64,000 bases of DNA from Piper betle. Taxonomy: Eukaryota > Streptophyta > Magnoliopsida > Piperales > Piperaceae. A model generated the notes under the pieces. It worked only from the letters and a program-made list of their open reading frames with translations. It was not told the origin of the DNA and ran no database searches. Location: positions 1 through 64,000 of the forward strand of contig JAURVB010014937.1 in the NCBI GenBank assembly GCA_033002965.1, written 5' to 3'. The first letter of the stretch is position 1. Each line of letters starts with the position of its first letter. Position numbers and translations under genes: made by a program. Shown piece by piece: positions 23,457 to 35,008 of this stretch.

Positions 23457-25451
23457 CACAAGGAAGGGAGTCAAATTTGAATGGAGTAGTAAGTGTGAGG
23501 AGAGTCTCCAGTCTCTAAAGAAGAGTCAAAAAACTGCACCAGTCTTGACACTGCCAAATGGTAATGAAGGATTCGTAGTCTCCAGTGATGCATCTCTGTT
23601 GGGTTTTGGATGCATCCTTATGCAAGAAGGTAAGGTGGTGGCCTATGCCTCTCGTCAATTGAAGATTCGTGAGCAAAATTATGCAACCCATGACTTGGAA
23701 CTGGCAATAGTGGTCCTTGCCTTGAAAATTTGGAGACACTACCTGTATCGAGCCCAATTCGAAGTCTTCACTGACCACCAGAGTTTGAAGTATATCTTCA
23801 CCCAGAATGACCTTAACCTTCGACAGAGGCAGTGGCTAGAGTATTTGAAGGACTACGACTTCCAAATCTTATACCATCCAGGGAAAGCGAATGTGGTAGA
23901 CGCGTTGAGTCAGAAGGGCAAAGTAGACAAAAGTTAGCAGCTAGCTAGACTTTGGGCCATGTTAGCAGAATTGGTGGCTATCAACCCTATGGAAAACTAA
24001 CTGGGCTATTGGAAAATTTGGTTATTTCCAATGATTTAGTTGATTGTGTTAAGATAGCACAAATGGGTGATGAAGAGCTGAATGAAATGTTGGACAAGAT
24101 TCCTGATATTGTTGCTGATTCCAATAGTGTGATCAGATTTAGAGGAAGGCTGTGTGTACCCAAGGATGATGCACTCAGGTGGAATATCTTTCAGGAGGCT
24201 GATCACTCAAAGTACTCGATACACCCTGGAGTTACTAAACTGTATCACGATTTAAAGCGAACCTACTGGTGGATTGGGATGAAGAAGGATGTTTGGATTT
24301 TGTCTCCAAGTGTCAGACTTGCTAACAGATCAAAACCCAACATCAACTACCTGGAGGACTATTGCAACCTTTAGAAATACCAACCTGGAAATGGGAGTAT
24401 GTAACATGCGATTTTATTGCAAAGATCCCAAGGACTCAGAAGAAGCATGACTCCTTATGGGTAGTTGTGGACCGAATAACTAAGGTAGCTCACTTCATCC
24501 CCTCAAAATCAATGAGGACGACAGAATACCTGGCAGGATTGTATGTCGACAATATTCTCAAGTTGCATGGGATTCCAAAGGAGATAGTCTTCGACCGCGA
24601 TCCCCTATTCACCTCACATTTCTGGGAAGTTTTCCAAAAGCCATGGGGACCCAAATCAAGCTAAGCACAACATATCATGCCCAAACTGATGGTCAGAGTG
24701 AGAGGACTATTCAAACTTTGGAAGATTTGTTAAGAGCTTGCATTCTTGACTAGGGAGGTGACTGGGAGAAACACTTAGCCTTGGCTGAATTCACCTACAA
24801 TAACTCTTACCAAGCCACTATAGGGATGGCACCATTTGAAGCCTTATATGGTAGACCCTGCAGATCTCTATCGTGCTGGCTGGAGTCTACTGAGGTAGTT
24901 ATAGTTGGGCCAAAGATGGTGAGAGAAGAAAGTGAAAAGGTGAAACTCATTTAGCAAAGGCGTAAGGCAACTTAGGATCGACAGAACAGTTATGTTGATA
25001 CGCGAAGGAGGGACCTAGAGTTTCAAATTGTGGAGTTTGTGTACCTAAAAACATCTCCTAGGAAGGGGGTGATCAGATTTAAAATATCAGGGAAGTTGAA
25101 GCCAAGATTCAAAGGACTGTTTCTAATCTTGGATCGAGTTGGAAATTGTGCATGTAGACTAGCATTACCACAAAGCCTACCTTGGGTACAAAATGTTTCC
25201 ATGTGTCAATGGTAAAGAAATATGTACGAGATGAAGGTCATATAATGACAAATTTTGAAGACTTAGAACTACAATCAGATTTAACTTATGAGAAAAAGCC
25301 GATTCGCATCCTTGCAAGCGAAATAAAGACACTCAAGAACAAGGAAATTCCTTTGGTAAAGGTATTATAGGAAAATTAGGGGTCAGAGGAAGCTACATGG
25401 GAGACTGAATAAGAAATGGCAAAGAAATACTCTAGCCTATTCGTGACATAA
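23457..25451 (+). pseudogene. RNase H, integrase and chromodomain of element A (second part of split pol)
   Basis: Pol resumes after the insertion. RNase H shows [16 protein letters not shown] and FTDHQSLKY and ends at [12 protein letters not shown]. Integrase follows with a degraded zinc domain: a one-base shift separates KDVW from the FVSKCQTC frame, and the CxxC is followed by a stop. The core has D in YVTCDF, D in FDRDPLF, and E in QSERTIQ near 24700 after another frame change. A tail frame (25030-25370) reads FHVSMVKKYVRDEGH, and KEIPLVKVL-stop-EN is followed by EEATWETE, the chromodomain signature, ending YSSLFVT. At least five stops or shifts are present, so it is inactive. In chromoviruses the chromodomain steers integration to marked chromatin. 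Confidence 0.88.
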
Positions 25452-25580
25452 GATTTCTTATGATTGTAGTAGCACGAACCGATACCCAATAAATAATTAA
25501 TCGTGATTGTCTTGTAATCATGATGGTTCCGGTTGCCGTTATAATATTTCTGGGATGAAACATTTCGAAGTTGGGGAGAT
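25452..25580 (+). other. 3' untranslated end and polypurine tract of element A
   Basis: A short noncoding tail ends in 'gggatgaaacatttcgaagt' and TGGGGAGAT, the classical chromovirus tract, directly before the 3' LTR start TGTAAAGACTG at 25581. Confidence 0.85.
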
Positions 25581-25742
25581 TGTAAAGACTGTGAAATAAG
25601 AATAATAATATATATTATTATTATTAATATTAATAATAATATATTCGACGTGATCCGGGAAGGACCGAACGCTGTTCGGGAAGGACTGAACGTGCTATAT
25701 TCTCTACTCGGTTAATCCTACCCGGTTAATTAATATATTTCA

Positions 25743-28700
25743 TGTAAAGGCCGTGGAAAATTTTTTTTAATATATTCGACTCAGGCAGGGAAGTATCGAA
25801 CGTTAGAGAATTAATATTAATTATATTATATTCTCTACCCGGTTAAATATTTTATTCTTTACCTAGTTACCCGGTTAAAGGAATAAAATACGGTTGTTGG
25901 CATGTTTCCACAAACCCTAGCCATCATTTCATTTTATAAAGGACGTCCTCCACCCTAGCCTTCATTTGCATTCTCTTTTCCTCTTCATTACTGGCGTGTC
26001 TTCTTCCTTACGTAGGTATTCTTTCTATCTCCCTCTTCTTAATTTTCTTGCATGCATATTCTTTTTAATTGGTAATAAGCTTGTTAATCATGTAACTAAA
26101 GTCTCAAATGAACAAGAAAGGAAAGAACTAAACTAAACTAGAAAACTGAAATCCTGTCCATGGCTGACGGGTGCAAATTGTTGGCGAGATGAGCAACTGT
26201 AAACAAGTTTGCAAGGCTTCCCCTCACACACTCGACGACCCCTCTCGTTGCTGGGTTGAAGGGATGGCTTGCCATGTCCCTGGTTTTCCAGTGGGTGGCG
26301 AAATTGCAGCGGTGAATGGGCAAAGTTGCAAGGGTGATGGAAGTGGACACGTTCTGCTGCAATAGGTGCCGTATTGAACGTTCAGAGGAGTAGACACCCG
26401 TTGTACTTCATTGACAGCATCACGGGTTCCATCACAGTAGTTCAGGCTGCCAGAATAATCCACTACAGACCACCTTCTCGACGGAATTCATGGCAGCGAC
26501 GTGCAGAAGTGTGGAGAACGACCATACTTCATGCAACGTCCAAAGGTGGCCAATCTTTCTCGTTTTGATGCCAGTCTGAGGTCGTGGAACATCTGAATTG
26601 GAGCAAGGTGCAAGAAAGGAGGGGTCTTGAGGCTGGAAGAAGAAGAACAGGCCAGGAGTTGGGCGCCATGGTGCAGGACATGGTCATCTTGGTTAACTGC
26701 TGTAAAACACACACTTTAGGCTTCCAATTGGTTGTTGGAGACAATTGAAGTTGAGGGAGGACGTGATTCTGGGTTTGGGTGCCAAGAAAAGGGGTGGAGA
26801 AGAAGGGCATGGTCTGGTTTTGGTGCAGAGAAGAGTGGCAACCGGAAGAAGAAGAAGAAGAAGAAGAAGAAGAAGAAGGAAGGAGGAGTGGCAATTTTGT
26901 AAATACTAGTTGACTCGATACCGACTCGAGTTAAAAATAATACGAACTCGTAATAAATCCTAAAAAATAATTATTTTAATGCGTTATAGGTAAAGTTACT
27001 AAACTAACTAATGGTTGTATGAAATCGCCATGAGTAATAAAAATACGGTAATGATAAAAGGTCGATAATTAATCTGCGTAATTCAATCGATTAAATTAAA
27101 TCGGATGGTTATAAGGAATTAATAAAATAAAGATTTTACCTTTACCATATTAAATTTAATATTAGATAAATAAAGTGATTATTTTAATAACGACTCAGTA
27201 ATGTAGAAAATAGTTTATTAAACTATAGTCGAGTAATAATCACTCGCGTCGAACCTAAATAGCGTAATGAAAATAAATAAAGTTCCAAACTTTATCGAGT
27301 CGAATAATTTAAAATAATTGTATTAATAATATTCATGAATTAAAATAATACAAATTATTTTAAATAATTTAATTGAACAACTTAATTAATTAAATTGTTG
27401 TAAATAATAGTAGCGATTAAGAATGATAACCGTCAACTAAATCATCAAGATCAGGGTTAAATAATTATGGCCGCAAAGGAAAAATTAAATACTTTTTTAT
27501 CAGTAATAATTGTTTTATCAACTATTAGATATTACTTATGAGTTAGATAATTAATTTAAAATGTAAAGTAGGACTTAAATTATTATATCACAAGAATAAT
27601 CAATTATCTCACTAGATTTATTGACAATTTAATATTTCATATTTTTGAATTGTTACATGATATGTTGTCAAAATTATAATAATGATATATATATATTAGA
27701 CATTTACTTGCATGCATTTCTACTCAAATAAAATTATACTTATGTATAATTTTATATTCTCATTCAGATGAGGATCATTGGTCGAAGGTCCGAGTTCGAA
27801 ATATCGAGGTCCGTATAATTATTGAAAATGTTATATTTTCCCTTGTTGGCTGCCTTGGATGGCCTGAGCCCAGATTCAACCACCATGCGCTGTAACGCAA
27901 TCAGGGTCAAGGAATTGACTTAGTCCGACACGGGGCTGTACCTTTAAAATTACTATGTGTGTGCTTATAATTAATTGAAATGTTGTATTGCCGGTATAAT
28001 TATTTGAAATGTTGTATTTTTTCAAAATTGGTATAATTATATGAAATTGTGTATTTTTTAACTGGTAGCCTTTGTCGGCACTAATCCCAAAATGAATTGG
28101 GGAACTACCTAATCTTAAAATGAGCTGGGAGACAATTTTCTAATCTCAGAATGAATTGGGAGACCATGACTAACCTCAAAATTAATTCGGCAACTATGAC
28201 TAATCTCAAAATGAATTGGGAGACCACCTAATCTCAGAATGAGTTGGGAGACAATTTATAATCTCAGAATGAACTGGGAGACCATGACTAACCTCAAAAT
28301 GAATTGGGGGACCACCTAATCTCAGAATGAGCTGGGAGACAATTTTCTAATCTCAGATATGAACTGGGAGACCATGACTAACCACAAAATGAATTGGGTG
28401 ACCACCTAATCTCAGAATGAGTTGGGAGACAATTTCTAATCTCAGATTGAACTAGAAGACCATGACTAACCTCAAAATGAATTGGGGGACCACCTAATCT
28501 CAGAATGAGCTGGGAGACAATTTTCTAATATCAGAATGAACTGGAAGACCATGACTAGCCTCAAAATGAATTGGGGGACCACCTAATCTCAGAATGAGCT
28601 GGGAAACAATTTCTAATCTCAGAATGAACTTGGAGACCATGACTAACCACAAAATGAATTGGGGGACCACGTAATCTCAGAATGAGCTAGGAGACAATGT

Positions 28701-29648
28701 TCTAATCTCGGAATGAACTCGGAGACCATGACTAACCTCAAAACGAAATGGGGAACTATGACTAATATCAAAATGAATTGGGAGACCACCTAATCTCAGA
28801 ATGAATTCGACAACTATGACTAATCTCAAAATGAATTGGGAGACCACCTAATCTCAAAATGAGCTGGGAGACGATTTCTAATCTCAGAATGAATTGGGAG
28901 ATCATGACTAACCTCAAAATGAATTGGGGGACCACCTAATCTCAGAATGAACTGGGAGACAATTTTCTAATCTCAGAATGAACTGGGAGACCATGACTAA
29001 CCTCAAAATGAATTGGGAGACCACCTACTCTCAGAATGAGCTGGGAGACGATTTCTAATCTTAGAATGAACTGGGAGACCATGACTAATCTCAAAATGAA
29101 TTGGGAGACAGCCTAATCTCAGAATAAGCTGGGAGATATTTTCTAATCTCAAAATGAGCTGGGAGTCAACTCTTACTAATCTTAGAATGACCTGAGAGAC
29201 AAATTACTAATCTCAGAATGCCCTGCGGGATAATTACTCCTTACTTGTGGAATAATTATAATAAAACAAGTGAAATGATAATAGGGATTATATTGACTTG
29301 TTTCGTTTAATTATGCGTTTTAGTAGTTTTATCACCAATGCGAAATCGCCTCCGCAGGTGAGCAGCTTTGGGACTAAAGAATAGAAGTGTGGTTGGTGGT
29401 TCTTTTACCAACCCAGGTTTGGTGAATCGATAATAAAGTTGGACTTCCTTATTATTCTCTTGTGTTATAAATGTGGCTATGGGAAATGGTCCGAGACTAT
29501 CGAACAGTTATTTTAAATTTTAGAGAACATGATTTATATGATATGTTGAAGAACTATTTCCTGTATTTAAATTCATGTTCTGGAAGGTTACATTTAAATT
29601 AACTATATTTTTAAGTAACACCCTGTCCGATTAGGGTGGGTGGTTACA
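25743..29648 (+). repeat. Solo LTR of subfamily A2 with minisatellite
   Basis: Starts TGTAAAGGCCGTGG and ends GGTGGTTACA, 3906 bp. Its first 300 bp match the inverted LTR at 35009-37955 better than the A1 LTRs (the 'gttagagaattaatattaa' block is shared only by these two). Candidate target duplication: TTTCA (25738-25742) and TTTTA (29649-29653), one mismatch. In place of the A1 distal block it holds a tandem array. A GC-rich leader with a GAA run (26844-26879) is shared with A1. Confidence 0.78.
28081..29235. repeat. LTR minisatellite: about 30-bp monomers in an A-B-C higher-order unit
   Basis: About 1.15 kb of monomers of the form CTAATCTCAGAATGAGCTGG plus GAGACAATTT, alternating with variants ending GAGACCATGA and GGGACCACC. 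Types recur in the order A-B-C, giving a unit of about 90 bp repeated many times. The last monomers (29140-29235) are divergent and match the terminal monomers of the inverted array at 35445-35911. Confidence 0.92.
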
Positions 29649-32600
29649 TTTTATTATGTACCCGGTTACCCGGTTAAATGAAATACGAGTGTAGGGTTGT
29701 TTTCACATACCCTAGCTGCCATTTTCATTTTTATATTTGTGAAAGAGGACATCATTGTTGGTGTAAGGGCGTCTTCCTCACCTTAGCCACCTAGTTCTCC
29801 TCTTCCTTAGCGGTGCTTCTTCCTAGCTTGGGTATCCTTCCTATCTCCCTCTTCTTAATTTTCTTGCATGTATATTCTTTTTAATTGATAATAAGCTTGA
29901 TAAACATGAGAATTAAGTCTGAAATCAACAATAAAAAACTAACCTGAAACTGGAAATCCCGTCCATGGCCGACGGGTGCAAATTGTTGGCAAGATGGGCG
30001 ATTGTAAACAAAGAATTCAACGCAGCCCTCACACCCCCGACGACCCCTCTGGTTGCTAGGTTGAAAGGATGGCTCGCCGTGTCCCAGGTTTCCGGTGGGT
30101 AGCGGAATTGCGGCTGTGAGTGGGCAGAGTTGCAAGGGTGACAGAAGTGGCGATGTGCCTCTGAGACAAACGCTGTCGTGGCAGTTTTAGAGGGTAGACG
30201 CTTAGCCTTGATGTTGGGTCATCGTGCAGGGAAATAGGGAGCATTCCCGGTGGTGCTACTGGCCGGACGGAGTCACCTTGCAGTCCCGGCGGTGCTGCTG
30301 GCCAGGAGTTGCGCGACTTGGTGCAGAACATGATTTGCCTTGGATAGTTGTTGTAATGCACTAGCTTAGGCTGCCAATTGGATTGCTAGGGAAGGGAAGC
30401 AGTTAGGGAATGACATGATCTGGTTTTGGGTTGAAGAAGAAGAAGGACATGATCTGTTTTCTGCTGTAAAGAAGAAGGTAGGAGAACAAGAACGTTGAGG
30501 AAGAAGAAGATGGCAGTTTTGCAAATATGGGTTGACTCGATACCGTCTCAAGTTAAAAAATAATACTAACTCGAAATACATTTTTAAAAATAATTATTTT
30601 AATGGTTATGGTTTAAAGTTACTAAACAAATTAATTTTTGTATGAAACCACCATAAGTAAAAAAATACGGTAACGATAAACTATCGATGATTAATCGGCG
30701 TATTACAAGCAATTAAATTAAATTGGAGGATTAAAGTAATTGATAAAATAAAGATTTTACCTTTACCTTATTAAAGTTAATATTAAGTAAATTAAGTGAT
30801 TATTTTAATAGCAAGTCAGTAATGTAGAAAATGAGTTATTAAAATATAATTGTGTAAAAATCACAAGAGACAAACCTAAATAGCATATTGAAATTAAATA
30901 AAGTTCGAAACTTTTATTGAGTGGAATAATTTAAAATAATTGGATTAATAATATTTTTGAATTAAAATAATTAAATTATTTTAAATAATTTAATCATACA
31001 ACTTAATTAATTAAATTGCTATGAATAAGGATAGCGATTAAAATTATAACCGTAAACTAAATCATCAAGATCGTGGTTAAGTAATTATTATCTCGAAGGA
31101 AATTATACTAATAATAGTAATTAAATATTTTATTATAAGTTAATAATTATTTTATTAATTGTTAAGTATTAATTATTATTTGGATAATTAAATTGAAATG
31201 TAAAGTAGGACTTAAACGATTATATCACATGAATAATTAATTATCTCACTATATTTGTTGTGAATTTAATATTTAATATTTTTGAATGGTTGCATACTTA
31301 TGTTGTGAAATTTTAATAATGATATATATATTAGGCATTTAGTTGCATGCATTTCTACCCGAATAAGTATAATTTTATGTTCTCGTTCAGATTAGGATCG
31401 TTGGTCATAGCTGCGAGTTTATTTACGAAATATCCAGGTCCATATAATTATTTAAAATGTTGTATTTTCCCTTATTGGCAACCCTGGTCGGCCTAAGGCC
31501 AGATTCCACCACCATGCCTCGAGTGCAACTAGGGTCAAGGAATTGACTCAATTCCGACACGGGGCCGCACCCTTAAAATTACTATGTGGGAGTCTTGGCC
31601 AGCTTGGGTATCTGACCACCATGTGCTAGAATGAAACCGGGGTCGACTCAATTCAACCCAAGGTATCACCCCCGGAAAGATTGAACACCTGTCCCCATGC
31701 TGAAAGAGGCAACTGGGCGCAGTGGCACAAGATGGCTCATTATGCATTTATGATACTGAGAGGGTGAGTCAATGACAAACATCGGTAACTATAGGCTATG
31801 AGCCACGTACCATGTGTGCACATGCTTGGGATGGTAGCTGGATGGGGTGGCCACCACTCCCAGCATATAATGAGCTCGGCATAGTCTCATAACAACTAAA
31901 AGACTCTTGAAATGATAATGGGGATTTTATTGACTATGTTTCATTTAATTATGCGGCTTAGTGATTTTATCACTAACGCGGAATTTTGTCCGTAGGTGAG
32001 CAGCTTTGAAATGAAGAATAAAAATGACTCCAATTGGTGAATTGATAATAAAATTGGACTTCGTTATTGTTCTCTTGTGTTATAATTGTGTCTATGGGAA
32101 ACGGTCTGACCGGTGGACGGTTATTTTATATATTGTCATATGCTATTAGAACATGTTTTATTTTTATGATTTATAAATTCTGGACTTATTTGTAGTATCA
32201 CAATTCATGTTCTGGAATGTTAAGTTTACAATAAATTATATTTTTAAGTAACACCATGTCCAGTTTGGGCGGGTCATTACAATTTCGGTTTACCTAAGAA
32301 CCAGACCATAAATGTTATGATAGAGTTAAGTCTTGTCTAAAGCTGCTGATCTATAAGGCTCGATCAATAATATAGATTGAAATAACTTGCTTAGCATCAA
32401 TAGAATGGAAGTCATTGCTAAATATGTGTGAAAACTCATCAAATATAAATAAAAGTATGAAGAAAAATTATTGTGCTGAGCTCAAGTGTGTAGCGTTTAT
32501 CTATCCTCCCACCGAAGTCGACTCAGGATCAGAAGACCTACACATATATAGGAAAAACGTCAGTAGCGATTGTTAATGGTTCAAAAATAACAATAGCCAA

Positions 32601-33262
32601 ATTGGCACCCTCTTGGAAAATGAAAACACTTACATACTTCTCACAGAATCTATCATAACGACGCTAATTAGGAGTCATCGGCCTCGGCTTGACAGCATAC
32701 CATTCTTACTCGTCTCATGCCTCGGCAAATTGTAAAACTATCCCTTACACCAACACATCAATTTCTCTTCTGGCTCCTTCAGTGTTCTACATCCTCTGTA
32801 TCATTCCTGACCCTTTGAAACCACAAGTTTAGACATGCACTTCTTTGCAATGCCCGTAATCCTCTACTCTTCTTTGAGTTTGAGGAACTCAAAGGTGGAG
32901 TTATCAGGATCCCTCGGGAATGGAACGGCCCTGTAACATCACGATTTTTGTTCACCTAAGAACCAAATCAGAAACATTACGATTGAGTAAAATCATGTCT
33001 AAAGTTGTTAGTCGGTATAAATCGATTAATAAAATAGATTGAAACAACCTGCTTGGCATCAAGGGAGTGGCCGACATTGTTAAATATACGTCAAAACACA
33101 TCAACTATAAATAAAAGTAAGAAAGAAAATAATTGTGTTGAGCACAATTGTGTGTACTATTTTCTATCCTCCCACCAAAGTCAACTTATGATTAAAAGAC
33201 CTACATATATAATATGAAAAATATTAGTAAAGAGTGTTAATGGTCCAAAAAATAACTAGTAC

Positions 33263-34255
33263 TGTAAAACCTTAAAAAAATAATTAGGTTATTTTGTTTA
33301 GGGTTTTATAAATCTTAGAACGAACCATAAATAATATTTAATTAAATAAATTGTTAATAATCAATATAAGTTTTTGACTTTACATTATCACACAAATGAC
33401 TTTCTGTATTCAACATATATTTATGAAATCTAATGTACTGACTTCATGAATTCTATACATATTTTTCTATATAAAGGAAAGTTCTGTTGTTAAATGACAC
33501 ATCCTCTGGATAGTTTGTGAGCACATATGACTCACAAAGGGAAGACTTTAGGATCTTGTGTCATAGTTGCGGGTTCCTCATCACAATTCCAGGTTTGTAT
33601 AATTGCTTGAAATGTTATATATTTCGATTTGGGAGTCTTGGTCGGCCTGAGAACACATTCGATCACCATGCGCCGAGCGCAACCAGGGTCAAAGATGGCT
33701 CCCATACTGAAAGGGATGACAGGGCACAGGGGTGCAAGATGGCTCATTATACACTTGTGATACCGAGAGGGTGAGTCAATGGCAAATATTGGTAACTAAA
33801 GGCGGAGGGCCACGTAGCGTGTGTGCGCGTACATGGGATTGTAGCTGGATGGGAGGCCACCCTCCCAACATATTAAGAGCTCAACATAAGCTCTAATTAC
33901 TAAAAGATTAATTCAAATGATGTGGAATATATTAATTATTTCTTGTAATTATACGACTTCGTGTTTTTATCACTAACGCGGAATTGCCTTCGTAGGTATG
34001 AGCATGGAAGAATGGGGAGAGTCCGGATAGCTCGAGGACTCTATTATAGGACTATTCTTTTCTCGAGATTGTTTGCATAGCAGTGGGATTTTGGTTTGGT
34101 TCATGGGAATTAGATTATTTCAAGCATTTATTATATTAACTTTTATGTTAAGATTTTATTTAAAATCTTAAAAATTAATAGAAAATTAATTTATGGGACA
34201 CTTAGTTTCATATAGTAATACTTGGCTCGTGGCTCGGAATGGGCAAGTCGTTACA
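33263..34255 (+). repeat. Short solo LTR related to family A (A3), in C2
   Basis: Begins TGTAAAACCTT, ends CAAGTCGTTACA, 993 bp, with perfect flanking AGTAC (33258-33262 and 34256-34260). The second half shares the A1 distal block ('tgatcaccatgcgccgagcg'-like, 'gagggtgagtcaatggcaaa', the 'gccacgtagcgtgtgtgcgc' block), but the front 2 kb of the A LTR is absent. No internal sequence, hence solo. The palindrome seen in A1 is altered here. Confidence 0.88.
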
Positions 34256-35008
34256 AGTACAAATTGGCAAATGGGTATTCCATTACCCCCAAAAACATAT
34301 GAAACTTCAAAATTGCCTCACACTAGGCAATATGCAAACATACTTAAACAAGTACCGGTGCGCATGCACGGCTAATATTCATATTCATACATACAATACT
34401 TATGCCCTCACCCTCCATATTACACCCGCCACGGTACTCGAGTGGCAAAAGGAAAGATTAAGTTAGTTCCACAAATTCTGGAAATGTGTAAAACCCATGA
34501 TTGGAGTCATGGTTTTATATTCAGAATCGGTCGGTTCAACCGTTATTTTCGAGTCGAATCAGATTCAGAACACGTTTACTGAGCCGACGCCAGTCGTGTG
34601 TATGAGCTATGAGGGTCATGCGTACCCAAGTATATTATGATAATGTCATGAACACAACATAATAAAATGAGTTATCAGAATATATGTGCTTATGCCAGTT
34701 TTATATATATAGTGGATCGTAGAATTAGTTTTAGGCCGTTCACAGCGTTAGAACGCATTACGGGCAGTTTGGGTGGGTTGATAGTTCTAGAGCATATCAT
34801 TATGATGTTTTGGTGTTTGTTTAATTTTATGGGATTTTTCTCGATTTTTTTAATGATTTAATACGACTTAGTTATTATTCTTGACTCGAGCCGGATACGA
34901 GTCAAGTATTATTTACGACTTTGCCACCAAGCCCTTTTCTTTTCTCCCCCGATGTGTTTTTCCCCAACCCTGATTGCCGCCCCTTTTTCTTGTCACCGCC
35001 ATCGCCGC

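Larger units (their letters stand above)
13455..32281 (+). mobile_element. Element A: Del/Tekay-like chromovirus with three nested insertions
   Basis: The order is 5' LTR (13455-19196, split), primer site, gag and pol remnants, chromodomain remnant, polypurine tract, 3' LTR (25581-32281, split). Net LTR lengths after removing the insertions are about 2.93 and 2.80 kb. The order RT, RNase H, integrase, chromodomain and the KYVxDEGH-type C-terminal motif place it among plant chromoviruses, closest in my reading to Del/Tekay. All frames carry stops or shifts and most of gag/protease is deleted, so it is non-autonomous. The flanking 5-mers (GTGTG left, ATTTC right) do not match, suggesting that one end was replaced by recombination. 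Confidence 0.82.
25581..32281 (+). repeat. 3' LTR of element A (A1), interrupted by an A2 solo LTR
   Basis: The first 162 bp (25581-25742) match the start of the 5' LTR. At 25743 a second LTR start (TGTAAAGGCCGTGG) begins, and from 29649 the interrupted LTR carries on at the same place ('ttttattatg…acccggttaaatg'), ending GGTCATTACA at 32281. Net length is about 2.80 kb against 2.93 kb for the 5' LTR. The distal part carries the same duplicated block and a near-copy of the palindrome (31843, one mismatch). 32282 enters unrelated C1 sequence. Confidence 0.8.

Noticed and set aside
28081..29235. Regular array resembling a CRISPR
   Set aside because: There are no unique spacers between constant repeats: the whole unit is repeated with variants. 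The context is a plant LTR.
25581..29648. First reading of this interval as the whole 3' LTR of element A, making the element a chimera of A1 and A2 LTRs
   Set aside because: A second LTR start at 25743 and resumption of the A1 LTR at 29649 show a nested A2 solo LTR instead.
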